Positions 1-6,125 of a DNA stretch of 11,548 nucleotides are shown piece by piece. Location: positions 1 through 11,548 of the forward strand of contig DATMEO010000180.1 of NCBI GenBank assembly GCA_035556515.1, in the 5' to 3' direction. A model generated the notes under the pieces. It did no database searches and had not been told where the DNA came from. It was given only the letters and a program-made list of their open reading frames with translations. The translations under genes and the position numbers were made by a program. This DNA comes from Gaiellasilicea sp035556515. Its GTDB lineage: Bacteria; Actinomycetota; Thermoleophilia; Gaiellales; Gaiellaceae. Position 1 is the first letter of the stretch, and each line of letters starts with the position of its first letter.

Positions 1-71
1 GCGAGCAGGCTCAGCACGGCGAAGAGGGCGGCCAGGACGACGAGCACCCTGGCCAGGAGCATGCGCGTCAC
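1..71 (-). CDS. N-terminus of a membrane or secreted protein (partial, runs off the left edge)
   Basis: Only the first 23 codons are visible. The reading is MTRMLLARVLVVLAALF and onward, a short basic start followed by an uninterrupted hydrophobic run typical of a signal anchor or first transmembrane helix. The GTG start at 69-71 overlaps the TGA stop of the upstream small gene (GTGA, 4-bp overlap), which argues for translational coupling in one operon. An internal ATG three codons later is an alternative start. No family can be named from so little sequence. Confidence 0.55.
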   Translation of the reverse strand, partial: MTRMLLARVLVVLAALFAVLSLL

Positions 72-286
72 CGGTGCGACTCCTCGGGGAGGCGGCGCAC
101 CTCGATCAACTCCAGGCCGAGATCGGCGACGCGGTCGAGGAGGCCGTGCAGCGCCGCCTGGTCGGAGATGTCCCCGTGTAGCACCGTCTCGACCGGGCGC
201 ACGTCGACGCTCAGGCCGTCGAAGGCGAAGGCGACCTCTTCGCTCACTCGACCTTTGATCCGGATCTCGTAGCGTTCCGTTGTCAG
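68..286 (-). CDS. small conserved-looking protein of about 72 aa, function unknown
   Basis: The frame encodes TTERYEIRIKGRVSEE, then FDGLSVDVRPVETVLHG, then a helical end DQAALHGLLDRVADLGLEL and EVRRLPEESHR, stopping at TGA 68-70. The mix of an alternating strand segment (YEIRIKGRV), a VRPVETVL strand and an amphipathic helix looks like a real compact alpha/beta protein. I have seen the ETVL, DQAALHGLL and LGLELIEVRRLP pattern in small actinobacterial hypothetical proteins, but cannot give it a function. The start is unclear. No ATG, GTG or TTG precedes TTERYE in frame, but a CTG at 284-286 lies six bases after a good Shine-Dalgarno (GAGGG), so I chose CTG. The conservative alternative is GTG at 245-247 (59 aa), which would cut off the first strand. 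It overlaps the next gene by 4 bp. Confidence 0.6.
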   Translation of the reverse strand: MTTERYEIRIKGRVSEEVAFAFDGLSVDVRPVETVLHGDISDQAALHGLLDRVADLGLELIEVRRLPEESHR

Positions 287-502
287 CTCGTTCCCTCGCG
301 ACGTTGGTTGGACACTGCCCGGCTGCGGAGTGACGCGGCGTCACCCCGGCCGGGTGAAAGGCTCTCTTGACCCGGCCACGGGAACGCTTCGTTCCGGTGC
401 CCGCTAGACCGAGGCGTCTCCCCGGCGGCCGTACTCGCACAGCGACGCTACGCGCCGTCCGGGTGACCTCTGCTCACCCGGCGGGGGTGACGTCCGCGGG
501 GC
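287..502. other. non-coding interval rich in inverted repeats
   Basis: I see no credible gene here. The stretch holds several dyads: GTGACGC-G-GCGTCAC at 330-344; TCACCC-N5-GGGTGA at 341-357; CAC-G-GGAACG-CTT-CGTTCC-G-GTG at 377-399; and CCGGGTGA-N7-TCACCCGG at 459-481. The hexamer GGGTGA or its complement occurs five times between 341 and 490. It probably holds the promoter of the leftward small gene (right part upstream of 286) and the terminator of the leftward flavin reductase. Confidence 0.5.
459..481 (-). terminator. possible terminator hairpin after the flavin reductase gene
   Basis: There is a perfect 8-bp inverted repeat CCGGGTGA / TCACCCGG with a 7-nt loop, 21 bases beyond the stop codon of the leftward flavin reductase gene. 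No T-run follows, so it is not a classical intrinsic terminator; the position is the main argument. It could also be an operator, because the arms are GGGTGA half-sites that recur nearby. Confidence 0.35.
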
Positions 503-991
503 TCAGTCGAAGGCGCCGGCGTGGAAGCGGCCGCCGTAGAAGACGAGCGGCTGTACGGCCGGGTCGGCGCCCGCCTCGAGCGGCCGGCCGAGCAGGATCG
601 TATGGTCGCCGCCCTCGAGCTCCCGGTCGAGCTCGCACGCGAGCCACGCGACCGCGCCGCCCAGCACGGGGACGCCGTCGACGAGCTCGTGCGGAACGCC
701 CGCGAGCTTCTCCTCGCCGCTCGCCTTCGTGGCAAAGCGTCGCGCGAGCTCCTCCTGGCCCGCTGCGAGGACGTTGATACAGAAGCGGCCCGAGTTGCGA
801 ACCGCCGCAAGCGTGTTGGAGCCGTGATCGAGGGCAACGAGGACGAGCAGGGGGTCGAGCGAGAGCGACGTGAGCGCGTTCGTCGTCGCGCCGCGGGGAC
901 CCTCGTCGTCGCGGCTCGTGACGACGGCGACCCCGGTCGCCCAGCTCGTCATCAGCCGGCGGAGCTCCTGTGCGTCGAGCGTTGCGCTCAC
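503..991 (-). CDS. flavin reductase family protein (FMN-binding split barrel)
   Basis: This 162-aa protein has the size and motif order of the HpaC/styrene-monooxygenase-reductase family. These proteins use NAD(P)H to reduce free FMN or FAD for a partner flavin monooxygenase. Visible motifs: ATGVAVVTS at about 18-26; the flavin-contacting GATTNALTSLSLDPLLVLV at 34-52; FCINVLA at 70-76; GDHTILLG at 128-135; and the closing strand PLVFYGGRF at 148-156. The start is GTG at 989-991; its upstream DNA has no clear Shine-Dalgarno, but a TATGCG hexamer (1003-1008, minus strand) could be a -10. It diverges from the FAD oxidoreductase across 25 bp. No monooxygenase partner is in the window, so the physiological electron acceptor is unknown. 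The family call is secure; the substrate is not. Confidence 0.9.
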   Translation of the reverse strand: MSATLDAQELRRLMTSWATGVAVVTSRDDEGPRGATTNALTSLSLDPLLVLVALDHGSNTLAAVRNSGRFCINVLAAGQEELARRFATKASGEEKLAGVPHELVDGVPVLGGAVAWLACELDRELEGGDHTILLGRPLEAGADPAVQPLVFYGGRFHAGAFD

Positions 992-1016
992 GTGGAGATG
1001 GTCGCATACGCGTCAT
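982..1016. promoter_or_regulatory. divergent promoter region between flavin reductase and FAD oxidoreductase
   Basis: The two start codons are separated by only 25 bp, so promoters must overlap the genes or produce leaderless messages. On the plus strand, TTGCGC at 982-987 and CATACG at 1005-1010 are 17 bases apart, and CATACG ends six bases before the GTG at 1017. This fits a sigma-70-type promoter making a leaderless transcript. On the minus strand, TATGCG (1008-1003) could serve the flavin reductase. Both are inferred from spacing alone. Confidence 0.35.
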
Positions 1017-2390
1017 GTGCCAGACTCGGCCGTGGCCGAAAGGAGCTTCGACGTCGTCGTCATCGGTGCCGGGCCCGCCGGCGAGGTCGCGGCCGGGCGC
1101 CTCGGGGAGGCTGGGATCGAGGTCGCGCTCGTCGAGCAGCACCTGATCGGAGGCGAGTGCTCCTACTACGCGTGCATGCCCTCGAAGGCGCTGCTGCGGC
1201 CGGCCGAGCTGCTCGCCGAGACGCGCAGGGTGCGTGGGCTGCGGGTCGAGGGTCTGGACGCGGCGGCGGTGCTGGCGCGTCGCGACGAGGTGATCCACGA
1301 CCTCGACGACTCCTCCCAGCTCCCGTGGCTCGAGCAGCGTGGCGTGACGGTCGTCCGGGGTAACGGACGGCTCGAGGGCGAGCGGCGCGTCCGCGTCGGC
1401 GACGACGTTCTCGTGGCGGGGCAGGCGGTCGTGGTCGCAACCGGCAGCGGGCCGGCGATGCCGCCGATCCCGGGGCTCGCCGACGCGCGTCCGTGGGGCA
1501 ACCGGGAAGCGACGACGGCGAAGGAGCCGCCGGAGAGCCTCGTCATCCTCGGCGGCGGTGTCGTCGGCGTCGAGCTGGCGCAGGCGTGGTCGTCGCTCGG
1601 GACGCGGGTCGTGCTGCTCGAAGGCGCGCCTCGCGTGATCGTGCGCGAGGAGCCGTTCGCCTCGGCAGAGGTCGCGGCCGCTCTCGTCGGGGCCGGTGTC
1701 GAGGTGCGGACGGAAAGCCGCGCCGTCGGCGTCTTGCGCGAGGGTGACGAGGTCGTCGTCGAGCTCGAGGACGGGCCGAGCGCGCGCGGGACGGAGCTAC
1801 TGGTTGCGGTCGGACGGCGTGTGAACACCGACGGGCTGGGGCTCGAGACGGTCGGGCTCGAGCCGGGCAAGCCGGTCGAGGTCGGCTCGAACCTGCGCTC
1901 GCCCCGGCACGAGTGGCTCTACGCGATCGGGGACGCGAACGGGCGCGCGTTGCTGACGCACATGGGCAAGTACCAGGGCCGGCTCGCCGCGGACGCGATT
2001 CTGGGCAAGGACGTCTCGCTGCGCTCCGACGGCGCGCTCTCGCCGCGCGTGATCTTTACGGATCCGCAGGTGGCGGCGGTGGGTCACACGCTCGGCTCGG
2101 CCGAAGCGGCCGGGATGGTCGTCCGCGCCGTCGATGTAGCGACGAGCGGCACCGCCGGCGCGAGCTTCGTCGGCCGAAACACGCCGGGAACATCCAGGCT
2201 TGTGCTCGACGACGTCCGCGGCGTGATCGTTGGCGCCACGTTCGTCGGCTTCGAGGTCGCCGAGATGCTGCACGCGGCGACCGTCGCCGTCGTCGGCGAG
2301 GTCCCACTCGAGCGACTCGCCCATGCCGTCCCGACGTTCCCGACCCGGAGCGAGCTCTGGCTGCAGCTGCTCGAGGCGGCCGGGCTGTAA
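1017..2390 (+). CDS. pyridine nucleotide-disulfide oxidoreductase, dihydrolipoamide-dehydrogenase-like, NAD(P)/FAD-dependent
   Basis: This 457-aa flavoprotein has the full class-I disulfide reductase layout. The FAD Rossmann motif IGAGPAG is at 16-22. A redox-active cysteine pair with four-residue spacing (CSYYAC, C48 and C53) is followed by MPSKALL. The NAD(P) Rossmann motif GGGVVGVE is at 179-186 with Glu202 after the second strand (usual for NADH preference). YAIGDANG is at 302-309 and a C-terminal dimerisation domain starts at about 345. In true lipoamide dehydrogenases the C-terminus carries HPTxSE with the catalytic base His; here the aligned stretch is FPTRSE (441-446), so that His is Phe while Glu446 remains. 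It is therefore probably not the pyruvate dehydrogenase E3. The GTG at 1017 is chosen because homology begins soon after and an upstream extension would read through the divergent gene; GTG 1032 is the alternative. No Shine-Dalgarno fits 1017, suggesting leaderless translation. Confidence 0.88.
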   Translation: MPDSAVAERSFDVVVIGAGPAGEVAAGRLGEAGIEVALVEQHLIGGECSYYACMPSKALLRPAELLAETRRVRGLRVEGLDAAAVLARRDEVIHDLDDSSQLPWLEQRGVTVVRGNGRLEGERRVRVGDDVLVAGQAVVVATGSGPAMPPIPGLADARPWGNREATTAKEPPESLVILGGGVVGVELAQAWSSLGTRVVLLEGAPRVIVREEPFASAEVAAALVGAGVEVRTESRAVGVLREGDEVVVELEDGPSARGTELLVAVGRRVNTDGLGLETVGLEPGKPVEVGSNLRSPRHEWLYAIGDANGRALLTHMGKYQGRLAADAILGKDVSLRSDGALSPRVIFTDPQVAAVGHTLGSAEAAGMVVRAVDVATSGTAGASFVGRNTPGTSRLVLDDVRGVIVGATFVGFEVAEMLHAATVAVVGEVPLERLAHAVPTFPTRSELWLQLLEAAGL

Positions 2391-2393
2391 GCG

Positions 2394-2434
2394 TCACGTC
2401 CAGGGACAGTCCCTGGGACACGTCCCGAGCAGAC
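2394..2434 (+). repeat. REP-like palindromic repeat, copy 1
   Basis: The core is AGGGACAGTCCCT (2402-2414, perfect around a central A; the perfect dyad extends to CCAGGGAC-A-GTCCCTGG). After one base comes GGACACGTCC (2416-2425), then three bases and GCAGAC (2429-2434). The element begins a few bases after the stop of the FAD oxidoreductase and ends 13 bases before the methyltransferase ATG. It could fold as a terminator for the upstream gene. It has the same order and spacing as copy 2 and, inverted, as copy 3. Confidence 0.8.
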
Positions 2435-2447
2435 AAGATGGGGGGCG

Positions 2448-3575
2448 ATGCCTCCCGTCGACGACCTCCTGAACGACGTCTTTCGAGACGAGGCGCTGCT
2501 GCGCGCCGTGCTCTCGAAGCCGCGTTCGAGCGAGCTGCCGCGCAAGGTGACAGTGGAGCCCGTCGAGCTGCGCGGCGAGATCGCGTTTCAGTTCGCCGCG
2601 CAACTCGCCGACCGAGTCACGCACGAGAATTTCGCTCCCGACGAGGCGCGTGAGCGCCTCGGACTGCTGCTTGCCGACTACGGCCAGGGATTGCTGCAGA
2701 CCCCCACCGCCGACTGGCAGGTACTCGGTGCACGAGTGCTGCAGCGGCCGCCGACCCGAACGGAGGCGTCGCGTGGGCACGATCGGCGCAAGCGCTATCT
2801 GCTCGAGGAGGGCAGACCGGTCCCGTTTCTCGTTGAGCTCGGCGTGATGACGACCGAGGGAGCGGTGCGGAAGAGCCGCTACGGCAAGTTCCGCCAGGTC
2901 AACCGCTTCCTCGAGCTCGTCGACGATGTCGTCCCGTCGCTCCCCGCCGAGGGGACACTTCGCGTGGTCGACTTCGGCTGCGGCAAGTCGTATCTCACGT
3001 TCGCGATCCACCATCTGCTGACCGAGTTGCGCGGACGTGACGTCGAGATCGTCGGACTCGATCTCAAGGACGATGTGATCGAGGCCTGCTCGTCGCTCGC
3101 GAGGCGCTCGGGCGCCGAGGGCCTCCGTTTCGAGCAAGGCGAGATCGGCGGTTTCGACGCCGGCGAGAAGGTCGACCTCGTCGTCAGCCTGCACGCGTGC
3201 GACACCGCCACCGACGAGGCGATCGCGCAGGCGATCCGCTGGCACGCGGACGTGATCCTGGCGGTCCCGTGCTGTCAGAAGGAGGCGTACCGGCAGATCG
3301 AGAGCGCCCTGCTCGCTCCGCTACTCCGCCACGGGCTCGCAAAGGAGCGGCTCGCCGCGCTCGTGACGGACACCCTCCGCGCGCAGCTGCTCGAGCTTCA
3401 GGGATATCGGACGCAGCTGGTCGAGTTCGTGCCGCTCGAGCACACGGCGAAGAACGTCCTCATTCGCGCCGTGAAAGGAGCGCCGGCAGGCACGGACGTG
3501 CGGCGTGCTTACGAGGAGCTACGCGATTCGCTCGGCCTCGACCCCGCGCTCGAGCGGCTGCTCAACGCGGCGTGA
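2448..3575 (+). CDS. SAM-dependent methyltransferase, Methyltransf_32-like
   Basis: This 375-aa protein has a helical N-terminal half and a C-terminal class-I methyltransferase domain. The SAM-binding motif I is VDFGCGKSYLTF (174-185), and the acidic end of the second strand is GLDLKDD (203-209). Three further blocks, HACDTATD (249-256), VPCCQKE (273-279) and EHTAKN (331-336), are the pattern I associate with Methyltransf_32 and the GSTCD/METTL25-like group. Members of this group are thought to modify RNA or protein; the bacterial substrate is not established. The ATG at 2448 follows a G-rich GGGGGG run that is close for a Shine-Dalgarno. The gene starts just after REP-like copy 1, and its last 14 bp overlap the convergent P460 gene. 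Nothing in the neighbourhood points to a target. Confidence 0.82.
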   Translation: MPPVDDLLNDVFRDEALLRAVLSKPRSSELPRKVTVEPVELRGEIAFQFAAQLADRVTHENFAPDEARERLGLLLADYGQGLLQTPTADWQVLGARVLQRPPTRTEASRGHDRRKRYLLEEGRPVPFLVELGVMTTEGAVRKSRYGKFRQVNRFLELVDDVVPSLPAEGTLRVVDFGCGKSYLTFAIHHLLTELRGRDVEIVGLDLKDDVIEACSSLARRSGAEGLRFEQGEIGGFDAGEKVDLVVSLHACDTATDEAIAQAIRWHADVILAVPCCQKEAYRQIESALLAPLLRHGLAKERLAALVTDTLRAQLLELQGYRTQLVEFVPLEHTAKNVLIRAVKGAPAGTDVRRAYEELRDSLGLDPALERLLNAA

Positions 3576-3999
3576 AGACGTAGTCGTTCGCCTTCGCCTG
3601 CATGTGGCAGGCCGCGCAGCCGGACTCGGGAAAGCCGACCTTGGCGAAGCGGGCAGTCGGCGACGAGCGCGTGAACTCCTCCCAGCGCCACCCACCGTTG
3701 GCGTTGCCCTTGATCCGGCGCATCGTCGCCACGAGTGAGAGCCAGCGCTTGCCCGGCGGCGAGGCCGTCTTGACGACGATCGTGCCGACCGGGTACCGGC
3801 GACCCACCTTTTTCCTGCTCGCGTAGACGTTCTTCACGCCCTGGTGGGCGGATGAGCCGCCGCGGATCGGGGCCTTGTTCACCTTCGCCCAGCCCGTGTA
3901 CCCGGTCACGTAGGCGGGCAGGCCGTCCTTGCGCGCCTGTGCGCCGGCGACACCGGCTGCAAGGAGCGCGACGGAGACGACGACGATGAGAACTCGCAT
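3562..3999 (-). CDS. cytochrome P460-like c-type heme protein, exported
   Basis: The protein is 145 aa with an N-terminal signal peptide: basic MR, then LIVVVSVALLAAGVAG, and a likely cleavage after AGAQA near residue 22. A single c-type heme site, CAACH, lies near the C-terminus (C128, C131, H132), followed by MQAKANDYVFT. With GYTGWAKVN (33-41), HQGVKNVYAS (52-61), YPVGTIVVK (69-77) and GGWRWEEFT (102-110), this matches the cytochrome P460 family. Characterised members oxidise hydroxylamine; many others have no known role, so nitrogen chemistry should not be assumed. It is secreted or membrane-anchored outside the cytoplasm. Its ATG is 2 bases after the STAS stop, so the two are probably co-transcribed. 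The end overlaps the convergent methyltransferase gene by 14 bp. The frame stays open upstream into the degenerate transposase, so the start could be misassigned. Confidence 0.85.
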   Translation of the reverse strand: MRVLIVVVSVALLAAGVAGAQARKDGLPAYVTGYTGWAKVNKAPIRGGSSAHQGVKNVYASRKKVGRRYPVGTIVVKTASPPGKRWLSLVATMRRIKGNANGGWRWEEFTRSSPTARFAKVGFPESGCAACHMQAKANDYVFTPR

Positions 4000-4001
4000 G
4001 A

Positions 4002-4367
4002 CTAGCTCAGCTTGGCGGCGAGTGCGGCATCGACGGTGTCGTGCACGGCGAGATGCTGGTCGAGCCCGGAGATCGAGAGCGCGCGGTGGGTCTCGAGTCC
4101 GGGGGCGGCGAGAAGAAACGTCTTGCGGTTCTCGAGCTTTGTGCGCGCCTCGATCAGGACGCCCAGGGCGGTCGAGTCGACGAAATCCACCTCGCCCAGG
4201 TCGACGACCAGGCGTTCGGGCTGCTCCGAGCAGAGCTGGAGCAGGGCTTTGCGAACCTCGGGCGCGTTGTAGAGGTCGAGCTCGCCGACGAGGTGGATCA
4301 CGACGGCTCCGTTCGGGCGATCGACTCCTGCGACCGGGTGCTCGTTCAATCTGGACTCGTCCGTCAT
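4002..4367 (-). CDS. STAS-domain protein, anti-sigma-factor antagonist type
   Basis: This 121-aa cytosolic protein is a single STAS domain of the SpoIIAA/RsbV type. These bind a partner kinase/anti-sigma factor and are switched by serine phosphorylation. Visible marks: the first strand pair AVVIHLVGELDLYNAPEVR (21-39), the core VVDLGEVDFVDSTALGVL (54-71) with the phosphorylatable Ser65 in DFVDSTALG, and the following helix. Length fits the family. ATG 4367 is preferred because a TATGCT hexamer (4378-4383, minus strand) sits just upstream like a -10; ATG 4382 would add five residues (MLAHG) and overlap that element. It immediately precedes the P460-like gene (2-nt gap) and follows the truncated transposase. 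No RsbW-like kinase is in the window, so the partner is encoded elsewhere. Confidence 0.88.
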   Translation of the reverse strand: MTDESRLNEHPVAGVDRPNGAVVIHLVGELDLYNAPEVRKALLQLCSEQPERLVVDLGEVDFVDSTALGVLIEARTKLENRKTFLLAAPGLETHRALSISGLDQHLAVHDTVDAALAAKLS

Positions 4368-4443
4368 CCCGTGGGCAAGCATAGTTGCGCGGCGTGGGGG
4401 CGAGGACCGGGGCGCCGGTGCGGCCCGGCGAGCCGGCCCCGCG

Positions 4444-4848
4444 CCACGGCCAGCCGGGAAGCCCGAGCCGTGTCGAGTTCTCGTAGATGTACGGGATCGC
4501 GGTCGCGAGATACTCCTCGCTCTCGATCACGCGCGACTCGAACCGGCCCTGGAAGAGATGGCCCTTGCGGTCGTAGCGCCGGTTGAACCGGATCGCGTAG
4601 AGGCCGTTCAGCCGCTGCATTCCAGCCGACAGCTCGGGTTGCGTCGTCTCGACGAGTAGGTGGAAGTGGTTGTCGAGCAGGTTCCAGACGTGCACTTTCC
4701 AGCCGAAGCGCTGCGCGACCTCGGCGAACAGCTTGAACCACGCCTCTCGGTCGCGATCGTCGAGCACGATCGTCCGCTGCTCGACACCGCGGCAGATGAC
4801 GTGATACCAGGCAGGGCTCGGTAGCTGACTGCGCGGGATCCGCGACAC
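4444..4848 (-). pseudogene. REP-associated tyrosine transposase (RAYT, Y1_Tnp), 3' end lost
   Basis: From GTG 4848 the frame encodes a recognisable IS200-like Y1 transposase domain. AWYHVICRGVEQRTI is at 13-27; the metal-binding HUH motif HFH at 61-63 lies within NLLDNHFHLLVET; NRRYDRKGHLFQGRFES is at 89-105; and the helix with the probable nucleophile is IPYIYENSTRLGL (118-130; Tyr120 by alignment to NPVRAG-type helices). Such enzymes nick and mobilise REP palindromes as single strands. Recognisable sequence stops after GWPW (132-135, ending near 4444), where intact relatives continue with WSSY and a short C-terminus. From there the frame runs on without a stop, out of frame through STAS and then in frame into the P460 gene (428 codons in total). 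I read this as a 3' deletion that joined the transposase to the STAS upstream region. A REP-like copy lies on its 5' side only. It may be inactive. Confidence 0.72.
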
Positions 4849-4890
4849 GGGGCGACGCTACCTCGCCTTCAGCTCCGGCGAAACTGCCGT

Positions 4891-4938
4891 GAAGGGACAT
4901 TTTTCAGGGACAGTCCCTCGGACATGTCCTTCGCAGAC
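4891..4938 (+). repeat. REP-like palindromic repeat, copy 2 (5' flank of the RAYT)
   Basis: The core AGGGACAGTCCCT is at 4906-4918, then one base, then the palindrome GGACATGTCC (4920-4929), then three bases and GCAGAC (4933-4938). The order and spacing are identical to copy 1. An outer stem is visible: GAAGGGACAT (4891-4900) pairs with ATGTCCTTC (4924-4932) with one bulged G, enclosing the core hairpin. It lies 42 bp upstream of the transposase start, the expected place for a RAYT substrate, and about 25 bp before the PLP-enzyme gene. Confidence 0.8.
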
Positions 4939-4955
4939 GTCTGTCATGCAGACTG
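4934..4955. promoter_or_regulatory. palindrome upstream of the PLP-enzyme operon, possible operator
   Basis: CAGACGTCTG (4934-4943) is a perfect 10-bp palindrome, and GCAGAC is repeated directly at 4933-4938 and 4949-4954, just before the ATG at 4962. No convincing promoter hexamers or Shine-Dalgarno are visible. Part of it belongs to the REP-like element, so an operator role is only a guess. Confidence 0.2.
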
Positions 4956-4961
4956 CCGCTG

Positions 4962-6116
4962 ATGCGCGCGCTGCTCGACTACCGCTCCGAGTTCCCGATC
5001 CTCGAGCACACGACCTACCTGATCAACCACTCGCTTGGAGCGATGCCGCGACGGGCGGATGATGGGCTCGCGGAATACGCGCGAACCTGGCGCGAGCGCG
5101 GGATCCGGGCGTGGGGGGAAGGCTGGTGGGAGCTGCCGCTGACCGTCGGAGACCAGATCGGCCGGATCGTGGGTGCGCCGTCCGGCACGACGGTGATGCA
5201 TCAGAACGTCGCGATCGCGGAAGCCGTCGTTCTCTCCTGCTTCCGGCCGACACCGGAACGGAACCGCGTCGTCTACGAGCGCGGCAACTTCCCGTCGGTG
5301 CGCTACCTCTACCAGGCCCAGCGTGACCTCGAGGTCGTGCTCTGCGAGGACGACGGGGAGATCGTCGACGCGATCGACGAACGGACGCTGCTCGTCCCGA
5401 TCAGCCATGTCCTCTTCAAGTCGGGGGAGATCCAGGACGCCGCTCGCATCATCGAGCGCGCGCACGCGGCCGGGGCACACGTGATCCTGGACGCCTACCA
5501 GTCCGCCGGGATCGTCCCGCTCGACGTCACCGCGCTGAACGTCGACTTCGCCGTCGGCGGCTCGGTCAAGTGGCTTTGCGGCGGCCCCGGCAACGGCTGG
5601 CTCTATGTCCGCCCCGACCTCGCCGAGCGGCTCGAGCCGGCCTACACCGGTTGGCAGGCGCACGAGGCGCCCTTCGCCTTCGAGGAGGAGATGCGCTACG
5701 CCGCCGGCGCGGCGCGCTTCCTCACCGGCACTCCCAACGTCCCGGCGCTCTACGCCGCCACTGCCGGCTACGACCTGATCGAGGAGATCGGGGTCGACCG
5801 GATCCGTGTCAACTCGCTCCGCCAGACCGACCTGCTGATCGCGTTGGCCGACGCCGCCGGCTTCGGGATCGCGAGCCCGCGCGACCGCGAGCGGCGTGGC
5901 GGCACCGTGACCGTGCACGTCGACGAGTTCCCGGCCGTGCACAAGGAGCTCTCGGAGCGCCAGATCCTCTGCGACTTCCGGCCGGGCGCAGGGATCCGGG
6001 TCGGGCCGCACTACTACACCTCCGACGACGAGCTTCGTCATGTGATCGGGCAGATCGGCGAGATCGTCGAGTCGGGCGCCTACGAGCGCCATCTCGGCGC
6101 CGTCGCACGGCATTAG
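4962..6116 (+). CDS. kynureninase-like PLP-dependent enzyme (aminotransferase class V fold)
   Basis: This 384-aa fold-type-I PLP enzyme follows kynureninase in its segments: INHSLGAMPR (21-30), the GIRAWGEGWWELPLTVGDQIG block (47-67), ERGNFPSVRYLY (106-117), SGEIQDAARII (154-164), GSVKWLCGGPGNG (200-212) with the PLP lysine at Lys203, GWQAHEAPFAFE (230-241), FLTGTPNVPALYA (253-265) and DFRPGAGIRVGPHYY (338-352). Asp177 should contact the pyridine nitrogen. Two residues differ from authentic kynureninases: the Tyr before the PLP lysine (YK) is Val202, and the His of the LAHSAG motif is Gln180. It is therefore probably not a true kynurenine hydrolase, and the substrate is unknown. It heads an operon with fhs (9-bp gap) and a FchA-like gene, suggesting a link to formate or one-carbon units. 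No kynurenine-pathway gene is nearby. Confidence 0.82.
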   Translation: MRALLDYRSEFPILEHTTYLINHSLGAMPRRADDGLAEYARTWRERGIRAWGEGWWELPLTVGDQIGRIVGAPSGTTVMHQNVAIAEAVVLSCFRPTPERNRVVYERGNFPSVRYLYQAQRDLEVVLCEDDGEIVDAIDERTLLVPISHVLFKSGEIQDAARIIERAHAAGAHVILDAYQSAGIVPLDVTALNVDFAVGGSVKWLCGGPGNGWLYVRPDLAERLEPAYTGWQAHEAPFAFEEEMRYAAGAARFLTGTPNVPALYAATAGYDLIEEIGVDRIRVNSLRQTDLLIALADAAGFGIASPRDRERRGGTVTVHVDEFPAVHKELSERQILCDFRPGAGIRVGPHYYTSDDELRHVIGQIGEIVESGAYERHLGAVARH

Positions 6117-6125
6117 GGTCTGCGC

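Noticed and set aside
870..1016. N-terminal extension of the FAD oxidoreductase to an ATG at 870
   Set aside because: The extension is antisense to the flavin reductase gene and has no resemblance to the family N-terminus, which starts just before the FAD-binding strand.
1017..2390. Identification as mercuric reductase
   Set aside because: No N-terminal heavy-metal domain and no C-terminal cysteine pair; the C-terminus ends LLEAAGL.
2394..3245. A 283-codon minus-strand frame opposite the methyltransferase
   Set aside because: Antisense to a motif-bearing methyltransferase; its apparent C-terminus is just the REP-like repeat translated.
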